A stretch of DNA of 64,000 nucleotides from Branchiostoma belcheri (GCF_001625305.1 NW_017804342.1:1371259-1435258), one strand, 5' to 3'; positions 33,608 to 48,600 are shown, counted from the first letter of the stretch. Program-made: numbers and translations. The notes: generated by a model from the sequence alone, not told the origin.

Positions 33608-36600
33608 GTCAGTGAAATATTCAGCTTTTATACTAATGTAATTTTTTTAGTAAAGACTAAACAGATAATAGGAAAAGGATAAATTATAAAACTATAAACT
33701 ACTGTAAGTCCAGTTATGTTCACGAATGCTTTATTTCACGAGATGGAGCAATTTGGGAGTTCACGAGGTCTCTGACTTCGCGAGTCGGTAATTTTTAACA
33801 AGGCGTTACATGTCTGCAAATTTACCGACAGTTTTTTTTCCGCGTGAGGTACATGCGAGGTACACGCGGTTAGAACATGGTTCCGTGGACATGACTCTGT
33901 CCAAACTAAAGCCCATCCATGCAAACTGGGTCCTGGGTGCACTGGACAGTATCGCCAACAACATGGGCATCGCCAGGGGATGGGACCGCACAGGGATCTG
34001 AGCCGCTGTGAGCCGACGGGCGCGTGAGTAAAAACAAAGCCGCCGCCATCATTTGAACTTTCGACTCGCAAATGTTGCCAACTTCTGCACAGTAGTCCTC
34101 GCGTAAATCATCTTTAGTTGTGAAATTTTAGCGCACTGTTCTATAAATTTGCTGTTTGGGAACGTTTAAAACCATGTTGATTCAACAAGTTGTAAAAAGA
34201 AATAAAAAAAATCAAGCAAACTTAGACCATTAGACAACGCGCTACGTAAACAGAGGCCGCCATGTTGGATTTCTTGTGATTTGGCGATCGGCTCGGCGGT
34301 TACTCGGGCGGTAGATTTTCGTGCAATTCTTCCCTAAAAATACCTGTTAATGTTGTATATGTAGCGTAAATTTTCTTGGGATGTATGGAAATCTTGTTAA
34401 ATGATTTTTTTTGCGTGTAGCTTTGGTGAGTAACGTTGAACTCGTGTAGTTTGATCTCTCGAGGTATAGACAAAGACCCACGCTATCCCGCTTGGTTCTA
34501 TTTTTTTTTTTTTTTCGATTTTCCGTACCGTAAATAATTCTGCTTTACGTGGCTTGTACACGACCACAACTTTTTACCGATGTATGTTGTAAAATTCCGT
34601 ATGTACGATGTTGCACATGTTTACAGCTGTTCACCGCTACGTTATCGCCGAACTAGCGTTCTTGTTAAAACTGATGTTGTCTAGTCGGCTTTGTAAACTT
34701 TTACCGTTCTTCGCAAGAAACACTTGTATTACTAGTAACAAAATAATGACTCCGTGAACCATATGCTCATTGAATAAAGTTTATTTGATTCTGAAAAGAA
34801 GTCTGCTGTTATTCGTTGAGTCTTGTCATTTACTAGTACTACGTAATGTACTATGTAGAAGTTGTTAGTATAGAGTTGAGACGCACGATGTTTGGGGGAG
34901 GGGGGTGGTACGTACGGAATGGGTTCGCGAGGAGGTGAGTTCACGAGAAGAGCGTCTTCGTGAAAACCGTGAACTTAAATATTTCGTAATCAAAAATGGA
35001 CTTACAGTATAAAATATCGCATGGCTCTGAAAGATGCATCTTATAATTAGTAGCTTACCATGTTAAGAAAAATTTAGCAATGTCAGCGATCATTCCTTGT
35101 TACCGCATATGTAAGATGTGTATGTTTGTGTATTTCCTATGTTGTACTCTGCCCACCTCAACTTCAGCTCTGTCACACTACTGTAAGCTGCAAAGTACGT
35201 ATTTGGAAGCTCGTCAGATTAAACTACTTAAACCTTACTGTGAAATATTGTACCAGCCCCAAAGGGGTTATATAGATTGATGCAGGCTTTAGTCCAACTA
35301 AAGAAAAGATAATTGCTGTCAAATTTGACAACTTGAGTCTCTGCTTGTTGCCCAGGTGCCGTGAGTGGTGGCAGTTTGCGATCCGGTGCCACCTGCAGAC
35401 TGTGCAGCAGCGCCACCACAGAGCGTCCTGGCAGTACGTACTGCAGCGAGCCAGGGACAATGTGCAGTATGTGGACCTGTACAGCGTACATCTCACCACA
35501 CCACAGACTCTGTCAGAACAGGACAAGGTGGGTTAACGTTAAGTATAAGTTGATATTGTGAACAGTTCTGCAAAAGGTTCAAATCCCTGGCAGACCCCAC
35601 ATAGCCTCCTGGCAGTATATGTACGTACTGCAGCGAGGCAGGGACAACATGCAGTATGTGGACCTGTACAGCGTACATCTCACCACACCACAGACACTTT
35701 CTGAACAGGACAAGGTGAGTGAAGTGTAGGTTGATATTTGGAAAAGTTCTGGATTCATCAGTGACTATAACGACAAGTAGTCACTGTAGTATCCATTTCT
35801 TTCTTCTGAATCAGTGATAAACAAAAAGTAGTGGACTCTACTTGAAACTCTGACAGTTTTCAAATCTATCCAATTGCTTGAGTGAGTGTTTTTCTGAGTA
35901 TGTCAATACTTGGATGAACTAATCTTAATCAACATACAGTATTTAGACAATGATAAAAAGAGCTCTTACATGTCTTACAGGCAACTATGGACAGGATAGA
36001 GAGCGAGTTGTCCATAGATGAGCTGAGAATCCTGGTGGAGATTGCCATGGAGAGATGTCAGGGGCAGATGGCAGCTCAGGGGCAGACTCAGGTCAGTAAA
36101 CTTGGGTTTTACAATCATGTTGGCAGAACTTGCTGTACCTGTTTTTTTTTTAGTTTTCATGGTATGTGTAATATTTGTCTTCACATGGTCTAACCTAACA
36201 AACTACTGCTCTGTTCATTCTGACTCAAGCACACTGAAATACTAGTACCATATGAGGACCAGCCACTCCTACTTGCTACATAATGTAACCGAACACCATA
36301 GGGTGTCTGGTACAGCACCAGTTACCATGTTGACAAACCTCTGGTTCAGGTCATTGACTCTATCACTGTATCAGTTGGGGAAGATGATGAAGAAGAAGAA
36401 ACAGAGCAAAAACAATTTTTGTTTTTCTGCTGTTAAGGTGAATATAATAAGGATCAAAGATTGAGTGGTGATATGTTTTGTCTCAGCAGGCAGACAGTCA
36501 GTCGGCAGCCCCCACCCCTGGGGACGGGCAGCAGCAGGCCTGGGGGTACATGTCATCCTGGTTCCCTGGGTGGGCCCAGTGGTACACCTCCCCCCAGGGA

Positions 36601-39600
36601 CAAACTGTACAGGAGGACATCAGGAAACAAGTCAGCCAGGAGATAGAACCTGTCATAGGTGAGTAGGGGGGTGTTACAGGGGGAGGGGGTGTTACCCGGG
36701 TTGTTGCGGGGGTACAGGTGGGCATCAGGAACAAGCAAGCCAGGAGATACAGCCTTTCATACATGCGTGTACCGGCCATTACACATTAGCACATAGAATT
36801 GACCCTTCTAGCGAGGGTTTTATTCCAGACCTGCAGCTCTCCTACCAGTACATTTATATATAGTGGACAGATAATTCCTCAAAGATACAAGAGCCAGCAA
36901 ATGTCATGTGATTCAAAAGCAGACACCACAAGACCACAGCATTCTACATATGTATCTAGCTGTGGAAGTAGATGCTTGAGAGCCACAGAAACTAGACCAT
37001 ACATTTAGAATATTGAGGGGTGAGAAGGGCTATTGCCATTTCCTTTCTTGTGTCCCCAGATGAAGAAGAGATCCTGGCCCTGGTGGTAGACTCTGCAGCA
37101 GACAACACCCTACTGAGGAGAGACCTGGTCTTTGCACGCCTCGACTTCTGTCTGAAAAATGGCTCTGTCACACTCCTGCAGGCTGCAAGGTATGGGATTT
37201 GAAATGTCTGGAAATAATTTCAAGTTTAGTGATATGGGAGTTGAAATGTCTGGAAATATTTCAAGTTTAGGGATACGGGAGTTGTCTGGGAGTTGTTAGG
37301 GAAATGTCTGGCCATATTTTTCATTTTTTGTGTCCTTACCATCTGTTTGTTGCAAATATTAAAAGGCTATTAAAAGAATTTATATTTTTTATCATGACTG
37401 TTTCTGGAAAATACTTGCTGGAAATAATTTCTTTTCAAACATAAATGTTTGTTTCTATGTCCCTATGACAAGTTAGTGCAATAGTGTTCAACTTGATTAC
37501 CAACAGAAGTTACTAAATATACTGGCTTGTGTTAAAATGTGCTGACTTGTAGTTGAAATTCAAAATTTAATTTAAAATTCTCCTTTGAAGTGTTTTTGCC
37601 TGGCATTTAGAAGTTATGAAGTGTAATCTGATCCTGAAGAGCCATCCGTTTTTCCACAGTGAGGCTGAACGGTCAAAGGTGAAACCAATCCTGGAGGTGT
37701 CCTGCTCTGCGATCAGCCTGGGGCTGGAGCTGCGGCCACGGTTCAGCTCCAACCTGCTGACCATCAGTCTGGGGGCACTCAGGATCCAGGACAGGACTAC
37801 AGAGGACACAATATATCCCTGTCTACTGGCTCCTCAGTGTACGGTAAGTGGGGAGGTCTATGGGGGTGTTCAGAGGGGGGGGGGCTTTAGTCCATCGGTC
37901 ACGCTACTACAGGCTGATGACCATCAGTCTTGAAACACTCAGGATCCAGGACAGGACTACAGAGGACACCATATATCCCTGTCTACTGGCACCTCAGTGT
38001 ACGGTAAGTGGGGAGGTCTATGGGGGTGCTCAGGAAGGGGGGAGGGGGGCGGTTCAGTTCCAACCTGCTGACCATCAGCCTCTGGGCACTCAGGATCCAG
38101 GACAAGACTACAGAGGACACCATATTCCCCTGTCTACTGGCACCTCAGTGTACGGTAAGTGGGGAGGCATTGGGGGTGCTCAGGAAGTGGGGATAGTGTT
38201 GTAGCACTCAGGATGCCATATTACCTTGCCTACTGGCATCACACTGTATGGTATATTGTAAGTGGGGAGGCATGCCTCATTTGATGGTCAGTGAGTATTT
38301 TGATGATCCAAACTTTCTCTTAGGGTATCAAAGCAGCAATTTTTTATGATCAAATTACATGCATTTGAAATGAAAAGGATAGATACACCAGATAACTGTA
38401 GTTCCAAAGCATAGTCTTATGTTTACGAGCTTTGAAAATTGTACTGGTTATTTGTATGAATTTTGTTAAGGATATTATTTTGTTGTTTTATCTACAGGAA
38501 GGTAACCAGGGTCTCCCCCGACAGTTTGGTGTGTACAGTCGTGCAGGGCCGTCCTCATACCTGCAGCAGACAGTTCCCAAACCCAGCTCTGACGACCCTC
38601 TCTTCAACCTGGTGTATGAACAGAAACCTCTCAAGAGCCAAGCTGACCACAGGTAGGGTTTCTATTGGTTTTATGTTTACCAAAGGAAAACATTGTTTTT
38701 GCTGCATTTCCTCTTCTTCTCCAAACCAAAAAGGTCAATGACCTAAACCAGGATGTCTGTTGCAAGTGTCGGCCTCCATGTTATGTGGCCAAAGCTTTGA
38801 CCAAACAACATTGCATGGTTGCCAACATGCAATTTTCTATATGCCATGGGTTTAGGTCCAGACAAACTGAATCTAAACCTCTGGACTTGAATCTGGACCT
38901 GAACCTAAATGTGGGTTTAGATACACAGCACTATCTGTATCTGTATAGCAGGTATAACTGCACTTTGGCGTAACACACCAGCTTTGCAGGCACGCGGCGC
39001 GGCGGCAGCTAGACTATATTAGACCTGTTACACCCAATCTCTAGACATGTAAAATGAGTCTAAGATTTTAAAGTTCAATTTTGGTCTTCTCCCCAGGTTG
39101 GAGGTGACATCCCGTGCCATGGTGATCGTGTACAACTCCACGGCTATGCACAAGATCGCTGAGTTCTTCCGCTCTCCGCACAAGTCCCCCGGCCTGAGGT
39201 CACAACCCTCGGAAACACAGCTCACCCAGCTGGCTGCACTGGCCAGGACCAGGTAAGGACATGTGGAGATGGACATGATGCCTAAGGCCTAGGAAAAATG
39301 TTGTGTTTCTTGTTTTAGTCCTGAATCCTAGGTATCATAATATTTTTTTCTTTCTTTTTTTTTTAGCAATCTCTAGGGATCCAACTAATAAAACACAGTG
39401 TAACAATTTGAAAGTAAAACTTCCATGAGGACACTAATATTTTCAGTGTCAATTTTGGAAAACAGATTGTACAACCTTTCATCACTAAGATCTCAGATCA
39501 TGGAGCTAAAAAGGTTTATCAGTTTGAAAATGTATGTCGTTTGTTGGGGTCCACACATAAAAAAAGGCTAGGGTCAGTTTACAGTTAGTTTTTTCTAGGG

Positions 39601-42600
39601 TCAGTCAGGAAACAGGAAACACAAAGCTAGCATATAACAAGTTAGAAGTTATTTTTAAGTATGTTTTGAAAATTCTATTCTATCTATTCTATTGTCCTAG
39701 CTTATAGTGTTCTTCAGAGTATTAATTTAAAGTTGATAATTCTGTAACTCAATAAACTCAACTTGATAATTCAGTGTTTAGGCTTCTATATGTTCCTTAA
39801 ACATTGTAGGTAAATAGTACATGATTGTGTATGTGTCATGTACTTCCAACAACCTTACTCAGATATGAGCAGCTGAAGACACAGACCCAGGCAGAGATCC
39901 GTCAGACACTGGACCAACTCCTGGAGGGAGAGAGTCAGGGGAGGTCAGCTGTGTGGGATGTCAGACTGGACATCTCTGCACCACAGTTCCTGGTGCCACA
40001 GAGCTTCACTGACAAGGTAGGGAGGGGTTAGAGTGTGTGAGGGGGAGGGGGTAGTAGTGAGGATGTCAGACTGGACATCTCAGCACCATAAGGTACAGAG
40101 ATGTGTCCAAAAAAAGACATTGTCAAGGATTTCTTTACCTCAAGGTTTAAGTTTTTTTCCTCCTTCAAGTTCATTTGAAAGCTTCACTGTGAAGTCATCA
40201 AAGAGGAAATAGGTGTAAAATGTCTTTACCAAGGGAACGTGATTCAAACCCCAAACCTTTAGATTCTACTGGTTAAGTTAACAACTCTCCCAACTGGTGC
40301 ACCTTCTAGATTTAGACCACCTTGCCACATGGAAGTATGATACGTTTTCTTTCCATGGGTGTAAATTTTTATTACCGTTTGATTCCCAGAATGCCACCAT
40401 GGTTGTGTTTGACTTTGGTCACCTGAGTTTCTCCAACCACAAGGACAAACCAGATGAGCAGAAGGACAGTATGGAGTCAGACATTGATGAAGGTAACGTT
40501 CCAGCCAAGTTTGTAGACTTGGACTTAGAATTAGGGGTTCTTGTGTCTTCCGACTTTATTTTGTCAAGTGTGTAGGACTATACCGGTAGTCAAAATTCCA
40601 TTTAAATACATGTGTCAGAATATACCTTTAACTCCTGCAAAGTGGCAAGGGTTGTGAAGAATAGTTAATGATTTGGTTGGAATTTTAATCTTTTGCTCTT
40701 GATTTTATCAGTGCTGGCACATTAAAGATGTAATTGAGGGAGTCAATGTAACCTTTCAAATTAGCAACCACCTGACAGGTTAAGACCGATGTGAAGTGTC
40801 TGTGACTTTCATTTCTTTGACTGGAAAAGAATTTTTATAGGTTAGATCTCAAATAAACGAGAAAATGATTTTATTTCTTTGACTTGAAAGGACTTTTTAT
40901 AGTTTAAATCTGGAGGAAACAAGAAATATTCATAACAGTAAAACATTGACCTTTATTCCAACGCACAGTTTACAGAGGATCAAATTTTAAGCGACCACTG
41001 TTGCCTTCATCAGGATAATTAATGACCAATCACTTCACAACGAAAATTTGATCTCTCTGTAAACAGTGTGGTGGAATAAAGTTCAATGTTTTACTATGAT
41101 TACTACCAACACAGATGAACTTTCATGATAAAATATTCATAACGTTCCACGGCAGAAGACTTTGTGACGCCGATGTCCAGCCCTGCTGCCACCCCTCCCA
41201 GTGAGCCGGTAACACTGGAGAGGTTTGTCAGTGTACAACAGGAGCTGTCAGCTGAGGACCTGAGTGAACAGGCACTGCATGAGAAACTATACGAGAGGTC
41301 AGTATCTGGATTTTGGTGTGGGTAACCAGGACTAGAGCTGTGTACCGGTACGCAGTACCGATACTGTACCGGAAAAATTGATTAGGTACAGGTCCAAAAT
41401 ACCTAATCCCTCAGTACCGGTACTGTACCTAAACAATTTCACACCAATTTTATGCCTATTTGTGACCTCAAATGTTTAAATAGCTGGTTAACAATGGGTG
41501 CCTGTGTAAGGACAGTGTGTTCATGAAAACAAACACATCTTAGTTTTGCCTATATTTTATCTGAGCATTCGCCATAAACAAAGAATAAACCTTAACTATC
41601 AAGTTTATTTATGTTTTTTTGTTATTGAAGGAGTTCAGAAGAGCATATAAATTGGTCGAATTGTTCAGGTACAGGTTCAGGTCCGGACCTGTACCTAAAC
41701 CTGTGTACCTGTACCTGTACCTGTACCTAAAATTTGTTTAGGTACACAGCTCTAACCAGGACCCAAAAACTTTTTTTTTCTGCATACCTACACAGGTGCA
41801 GGTAGCATTGGAAAAACATGTAACCTGCACCACTCCAACTAGTAGACTAAAAGTAGATTTTATGGGGTATGCATCAAACTAGAATTAGAAAGTGTTTGAA
41901 TTCTTTATTTTGCAGCTGGTAACAAACAGTACAGAATACTAAAATCCACAAACTAACATGTACCCAGTACAAGAGGCAGGTTAATGCATTGCAGGTAGAC
42001 CGGTAATACCTGCACAACTCAATACATTTGACCAATGAGAGAGTGGTTGCATGTGCATGAAATATTTCCAATTTTATTTTTATGTTCTCATTTTGCATTT
42101 CTACATTTTGACAAAGGTGTGCAGGGTTTGGACATTGACAGGATTCTCCTTTCTCCAGGTACAAGGTGGGCTTCTCGGACCTCCAGGTGATGGTTGTGAA
42201 GGGGAGGGACAACTGGCGCCACGCCCACTCTAAGGGCACCTCCCACATGCACGTCATCGACAGGTTCGTTCCAATCTTTGTTTGTTTGTTTGTTTGTCTC
42301 AACCTAAATGTTTACTCATGAAAAGCTCAAATCAGCCTGCAGGCTGCTAATAATTTCATGAGGTGATGAAAGAAGAGGTAGAACAAGAGTGAGAGCTGGT
42401 ATAGCGTAATGTATGGTTCGTTTCCGTTTGTTTTGGTCATTTCTGATTTGTGTTCCCTGTACAGGTTCAGCATCAGCCTGCGTATGGAGAGGAGGCTGGT
42501 GTACACGTCTGACCCACAGTGGCCCAATGTCACGCTGGCTGGGAACCTGCCCAAGCTGGGGCTGCATGTTAGTGAACAGAAGGTACACCTTCAAAATCAA

Positions 42601-45600
42601 GAGATGTTTTTTGTCATTTGTCATTAATTTTGTTTTTAAAACATTTTTATATGTTATACAGTGAGCTTTTAAAAGACTGAAGTGAAAGAAAATACAAGAA
42701 TGTCATAATATAATAGAGCATTACATTGTATTTGGCATACATGTACAAGCAAAATGTAGGAAGATCATCAAATGTACTTTAGTCAGACCAAGGTCAGACT
42801 TGACTTTAGCCCAAATGACAGAGTGACTGCAATTTTCCTGGTTTGAATGAAAGAAATGGGGAGAGATCACAGACATGTATAACTTTATACCAACATCATC
42901 TGACCTTTAGCCAGGCCACCTGACCTTGACCCACATGATTGACCCTTCACCTTTGCCCTATGACAGGTCCATGCTCTGCTGGCCTGTATGAAAGCCCTGG
43001 GAGGAGATGAGCCCAGCACACCTTCACCTGACCTTGACCCCGTTGACCTGCCCTCTGACATGAGCACGGCCAGCACCCTTCAGGCGACCCTTGACCTGTC
43101 CAGGTCACCCAGTAAGGTGGAGAAGACAGGCAGCGAGGTCATGAGAGAAATCCTGGAGGAGTCTCGTCTGCTGCTGACGGAGTTCTCAGTGGACTCCATG
43201 AGTGTGGATGTGCAGAGTAGAAGTGAGTTGTACTATTCTAAAGCTAATCTGACAGGATATTTGTTACAGAGTGGGAAATATCAAGTTGAATGCACCACAT
43301 GATTTGCATACTAGGCATCCACATGTACTGTTACAGTAGATTTTGATGTGGGCTACTATTACATTTTTTTGTACACATACATGCAGTGGATGCCGAATGT
43401 TATACACAGTATAGTACTGCAATATATATGTATGCAACAGTCATAATTGCTGTGGCACATGGTTTCTGTGTCTTGTGATCTCTCTCTCTTTAAGCTCAAA
43501 ATTACTACCAAAAAGCAGCATGTTCTCAAGCCCCCTATCCTTCCACAACAAAACTGCAGGTCAAGCCTCTGTACCATCCTCCATTACGAAGTGCCCATAT
43601 GACAATTTGTAGGTATGACGCATTGTACTGTGTAAAAATCCATGTTCACTTCCCCAGGCCGTAGTGTAGCAGAGTTGCAGGTGTCGTCAGTACAAGCCTG
43701 CATCACTAAGCGCCCGTACGACACCTCTATGACTCTAACTGTACACAGTCTGCTGCTGGTTGACGCTCTGCAGACATTTGGGCCGGACTTTGAGCTTCTT
43801 GTTGCATCTCACAAGTGAGTCCACTGAGAATATAAACCCTATGCATACAGTCAATATTTACAACCATGGTAATGATCCGCGGTAGGGTTGGAACCAAGGG
43901 TTGTAACCTGGACCATTTTTCAGTCAAACCTGTATAATATTATACAGTCATGTCAAGGCCACCTGGCCAATGTAACATCTTTTTGTTGGTCCCTTAGATA
44001 GTTTTCCCCATTGACACAACTTATAAGATCCCTGTCTGTAGTGACCACCTGTCCACATAGACCAGATTTTATCTGTTTTCAAGCCTGAAAAACTCCTGAA
44101 TGTTTGATACCAATCTTAAGAAATGAATGGCGCCTTTGTGTGTTTGTAAGTTTTGTTTATAACTTCCACAGAGACCTGTGTATGGATGTCCATGGTGGGT
44201 CTTTGGTGGACTCTGACCATGCCTCATCCCCACGTAACAGTCAGGACACCACGTCTGACCGAGCCAGCTCCCCCGCAACTCTCGCTGACAGAACAACGTC
44301 CCCACCCCCGGCTAGTCTGGGAACCAGCCCACCAAATCTGACCTCTGACTCGCCCTTTGACCTCTCGACCTCTGTCCTGTCGGACACCGACGCCCTCATC
44401 ACCATGGAGTTTACCCAGATCAGGTGGATTTACATAATTTATATTGTATACTTATGATAGGTCAATATTTATCATTGATATCATAAGATTTTTTTCCACT
44501 TAGTAAACGAGTCTTTGTCATGTTCTTTGTCTGTACTGGTAATTTTAACCAATTTAGTATGTTAGACTATCTTGTTAATGTGCTACATATCGTATAACCT
44601 TCTGTTAAATGTACTCACCCATTGGGCTGGCAAATGCTCTTTGAATTAAACCCTTTGTTATTATTATGATCAGTCCGGACTGTCCCACCCTGGTGAACGG
44701 AAATGGGGGTCCGCGGCAGATTGCGTCCCTGCAGTTCAACACACTGGATGTGATCGCTAACCCAGAGACGGTCATGGAACTACTGGGCTTCTTCCAGAGA
44801 GTCATGCCAAAGGACAGGGCAGCAGACACTAAGGTAAAGGCCACATCAATAGTCAATTCCAAAAGTATTATATATTGACTCACAGTATAACATTTGAGAG
44901 GTAGTAAAATCTTACAGTTATCAAGCAAACAAAAAAAGTCCTGCTGACTATGAACTTCTTCCTGCCGACTCTGAGCCAGCTGCTGACTTTGAGCCAGCTT
45001 CTTCTTACTGACTCCGCGGTACTGTAAACAAGAACTTTGTGAAGATATAATGTTCTTGTGAAAGTATTATAAGGAATATCTCTAACTTCCTATATTAATC
45101 TCATCAGATCCCAGAAGATGAGGTGTGGTCAGAAGACTCCGTCCCTCAGAGTGACCTGTTGTCCAGTAAGACCCAGATCACAGCTGACTTCAACAGGCTG
45201 AACGTCCTGGTACTGAGGGCTGTGCCATCTGGGCACAGGAACGTCGGTTATAAGGTACTAGTAGGGAGATCAAACTGGTCTACAAGGTTCAGGGTTTGAA
45301 TCCCAGCCTAACTGTAGAGGGCAGTCCACCACATAGAATGGCAGCCTTTTTATTTGGTACATTTGTAGTTGTAAGCCACTACCCTTGCATTTTAGAATCA
45401 TTTCTTGGGCAACTCTAATGGTCCATCCAGCATCTATTTTAATCATTTATTTAAAAATAACTACTAACAGTATATACAATAATATTTCAGGTAAGTTGTA
45501 ACCATAAGATTACAAGCATGAATGAATGAAACATTTTTCCATGAATACTTAAGAATCAATTTAAAAGTGATACGGTACTGCTATGAGTAGATTGCATCTT

Positions 45601-48600
45601 TTTTGGTTTGATATTCCATGTCAAAATTTACCCAAATCGCCCTATTGGTTGATGTCAGGTTGCCACAGCGACCATGAGTGGTGCCCACGTGATGACGACC
45701 CTGGGAGGGGAGAAGGAGATGGAGGTGGAGGGGTCGCTGGACGGGCTGCAGTTCCTGGACCTGACACCAGAGGGTGCCAGGCACAAGAAGGTCTTCACCA
45801 TGGGTCATGACCCCACCTCCCTGCAGGCCAGCCTGCCTGACAGAGGTTTGTGCAGTCAACAAGTTCACCCCTTAAGAGATTCTACATGTACTAAGTAAAG
45901 CAGAAGTGGGCCGAACGTACTGTGCCCGTGCAAAACTTGGATTTTTCTTGTTCTTTGTTGGATGTTTTGTCAAGGTTGCATTAGTGTTTTGCCCGTTGCA
46001 GACAATATCTTTTCTGGCACAATGTTAGTAAACTACAGATGGAATGTCAAGCCTTTTAGTTGCTTTCTGTAGATAGGACTACAGTCTGTAAAGTTATTAC
46101 CTCAAAAAATTTTGTTTACCATTAGCAGTTAACCTTTCCTGTGTCACAGTCTCTGTTCCTATAAAAAAGTAACTTTGAAATCATTGATTTTTTTATTTGG
46201 TTTCATGCATGGTGCATCATTTTCAAAAAGGACATTTGCTTTTTGTTGTAATATATTAGGACAAGAGATCATGTTGGAAAATGCCTCATTCATCACTGCC
46301 TGTGGCTCTTCTGTGTTCCAAGATTTCACCACCAACAAGCCCAAAGCCCTGCACTTCACCCTGACCCCCTCTGACCCTCAACCCCTGACCTCTCCCCTCT
46401 CCACTTCGACCCCTGGCCCCTCGGTGCTGCCGGAGCACCTGCCAGCTGACAACAGCTCCCTGCGGCTGCAGCTGAGACTAGCATCTGCCTGCTACACACA
46501 TTCTCCAAGGTAAGGGATTCTCTAAATAATGATATACAAATGACAGACTCAACTTAAAGTAAGTTAGTACTTACTTTTCCTTTCTTTGATCCTGAAGACA
46601 TTCTTAACAATGCTATCTGAATATTAGCATATTTTTCACTAGAAATTTTTCTTTTGCTATGGGACAACTGGATGAATGAATAAGGAAGATAGGACCTTTG
46701 TTGTACATGTACATTAATGCCCTTACAAACCAAGACAGGCTGATAAACAGAAGTAAGTTTACTGTGATATTACAAAATTGTGATATCTTTACTACTGGTA
46801 CTTCTATACAATGTCATATGTAACTACTATGTACAGGTTCAACTTCCTCTCACTTCTTGAGACAGTTGTAGATGTATGAACATTCATTATGGACCTTATA
46901 GATGTAATTATACATTGTACATGTTTTGTGTATCTTTATCAAAATTAAAGAGGATACATGCTCCCACCGTTGAGTCCTTCCGGGCCAGGCTAGAGGCCTG
47001 CCCGCCTTAGACCAAGGCCTCCCCCCCCTAAAGTGCCCCAACAGGGGCTATATGGGGGTGTTGCCGGGGCTTGTTTAACATCTTAGAGCCCCGGCAAAGA
47101 TGAAGATGAAGACATGTACTATATCATATTCTGAATATCACATCTCCAGACTGCTGCAGGACCTGAGCCTGTGTGCTGACCAGTTCACCCAGTACACGGC
47201 CACCTGGGCCACGTCCCTGCGCTCGGCCGCCAGCGAGATGGCGCTGAGTTTTGTGAAGAAGTCCGACCCCCTCAGCATGTCTGTGGGACCCACCGGCCTG
47301 TGGGACTCGTCCAGACGCCTGAGCCGGGCTGGGAGCTACCGCGGGCTGAACAGGGCCGACAGTCTGCAGCAGATTAGCAGGGACAACAGGCCGGGGTAGG
47401 GACACACACAGGTCCAAATAGTGGGTGCATATGCACCTTTGTGCACTTAAAATTGGAGCTGTGCACCTCATTTTGACTGTAGGTGCACTGTTGCACCTAA
47501 AAATGTTTGTAAGTTACCTACTGTAACAGTAAAAGTACAATACACTGTATTTCCAACAATGGTGGGTCAAGAAAATGATAAAAAAACCTTCAATTTATTT
47601 CTTGTTTGAAATGGAAAAGTTACAGATTAAGTTCACAAGAGGAGCAGTAATGTTGGTAATTTGGCATTGCTAACATTTTACTTTTAATTAGTTCTATGTG
47701 GTGCAACCAAAATATATTTGGTGCACCTATTTCTTTTTAGTTTATGTGCACCAGTGCACCTAATTAGAAACATGAATTTCAACCACTGTAGATAACAGGG
47801 AATTCTTTACTGCAGAGGTACAATGTAATTTGTAGGTGATCATTGTATTTGAGAAATTCATTGGTACTGGTTGTTTAGTGTCATAGACCAAAGTAATTTT
47901 TAACTGCCTTTGCCCCTCAGGTTACTGAAGTTTGAGAGCCTGGATGTGCTGGAGGATCTGATGGGGGAGGCAGAGACACCAGCCAGGAGGCTGGAGCTGG
48001 ACATTGTCCTGCAAACCCCCATAGTGGTCCTCCCCAGGAGCCAGCACAGTCAGGACAAGATGGTCGCACATCTCGGACAGATTTCCATACACAACACCAG
48101 GTTAGGGCATAAGAATAGTCTTTTTTTTCATATACTGTAGTCAGAAAAAATTCTAATCAAAATTTTTCCAGGATCTGAGAAAGGACTAATACTATACACC
48201 AGTCCTGTACAGTGTCATGTATTCCAAGCTGAAGGCCAGAAATTTTATTAATCTTCGTTTTCAAAATTATGACAGCAGCACATTGTACATTATGTGCAAC
48301 TACTCCAAATCCAGGCATTTTTGTAGTGTTCTACATAGGGATAGACATACTCATTTCAATTTGTGCTTGTGAATTGCCTCTAAATTTAAGATTGTTCCTG
48401 CTGCATTACCTTATATACATTGTAGCCAATACAAAATTGGTGCCAAATGGCTACCTTTGCAGACTGCAGGTTATGTAAATGTGGGTATTTTGACCCTTGT
48501 AGGTCGTTGTTACCTGACCTGTCCACTCCAGCAAAGGTTGACAGCGGTGCAGAACACTTCCATGTGGAGATCCGAGACATGAACATGTACTCCTTCAACG

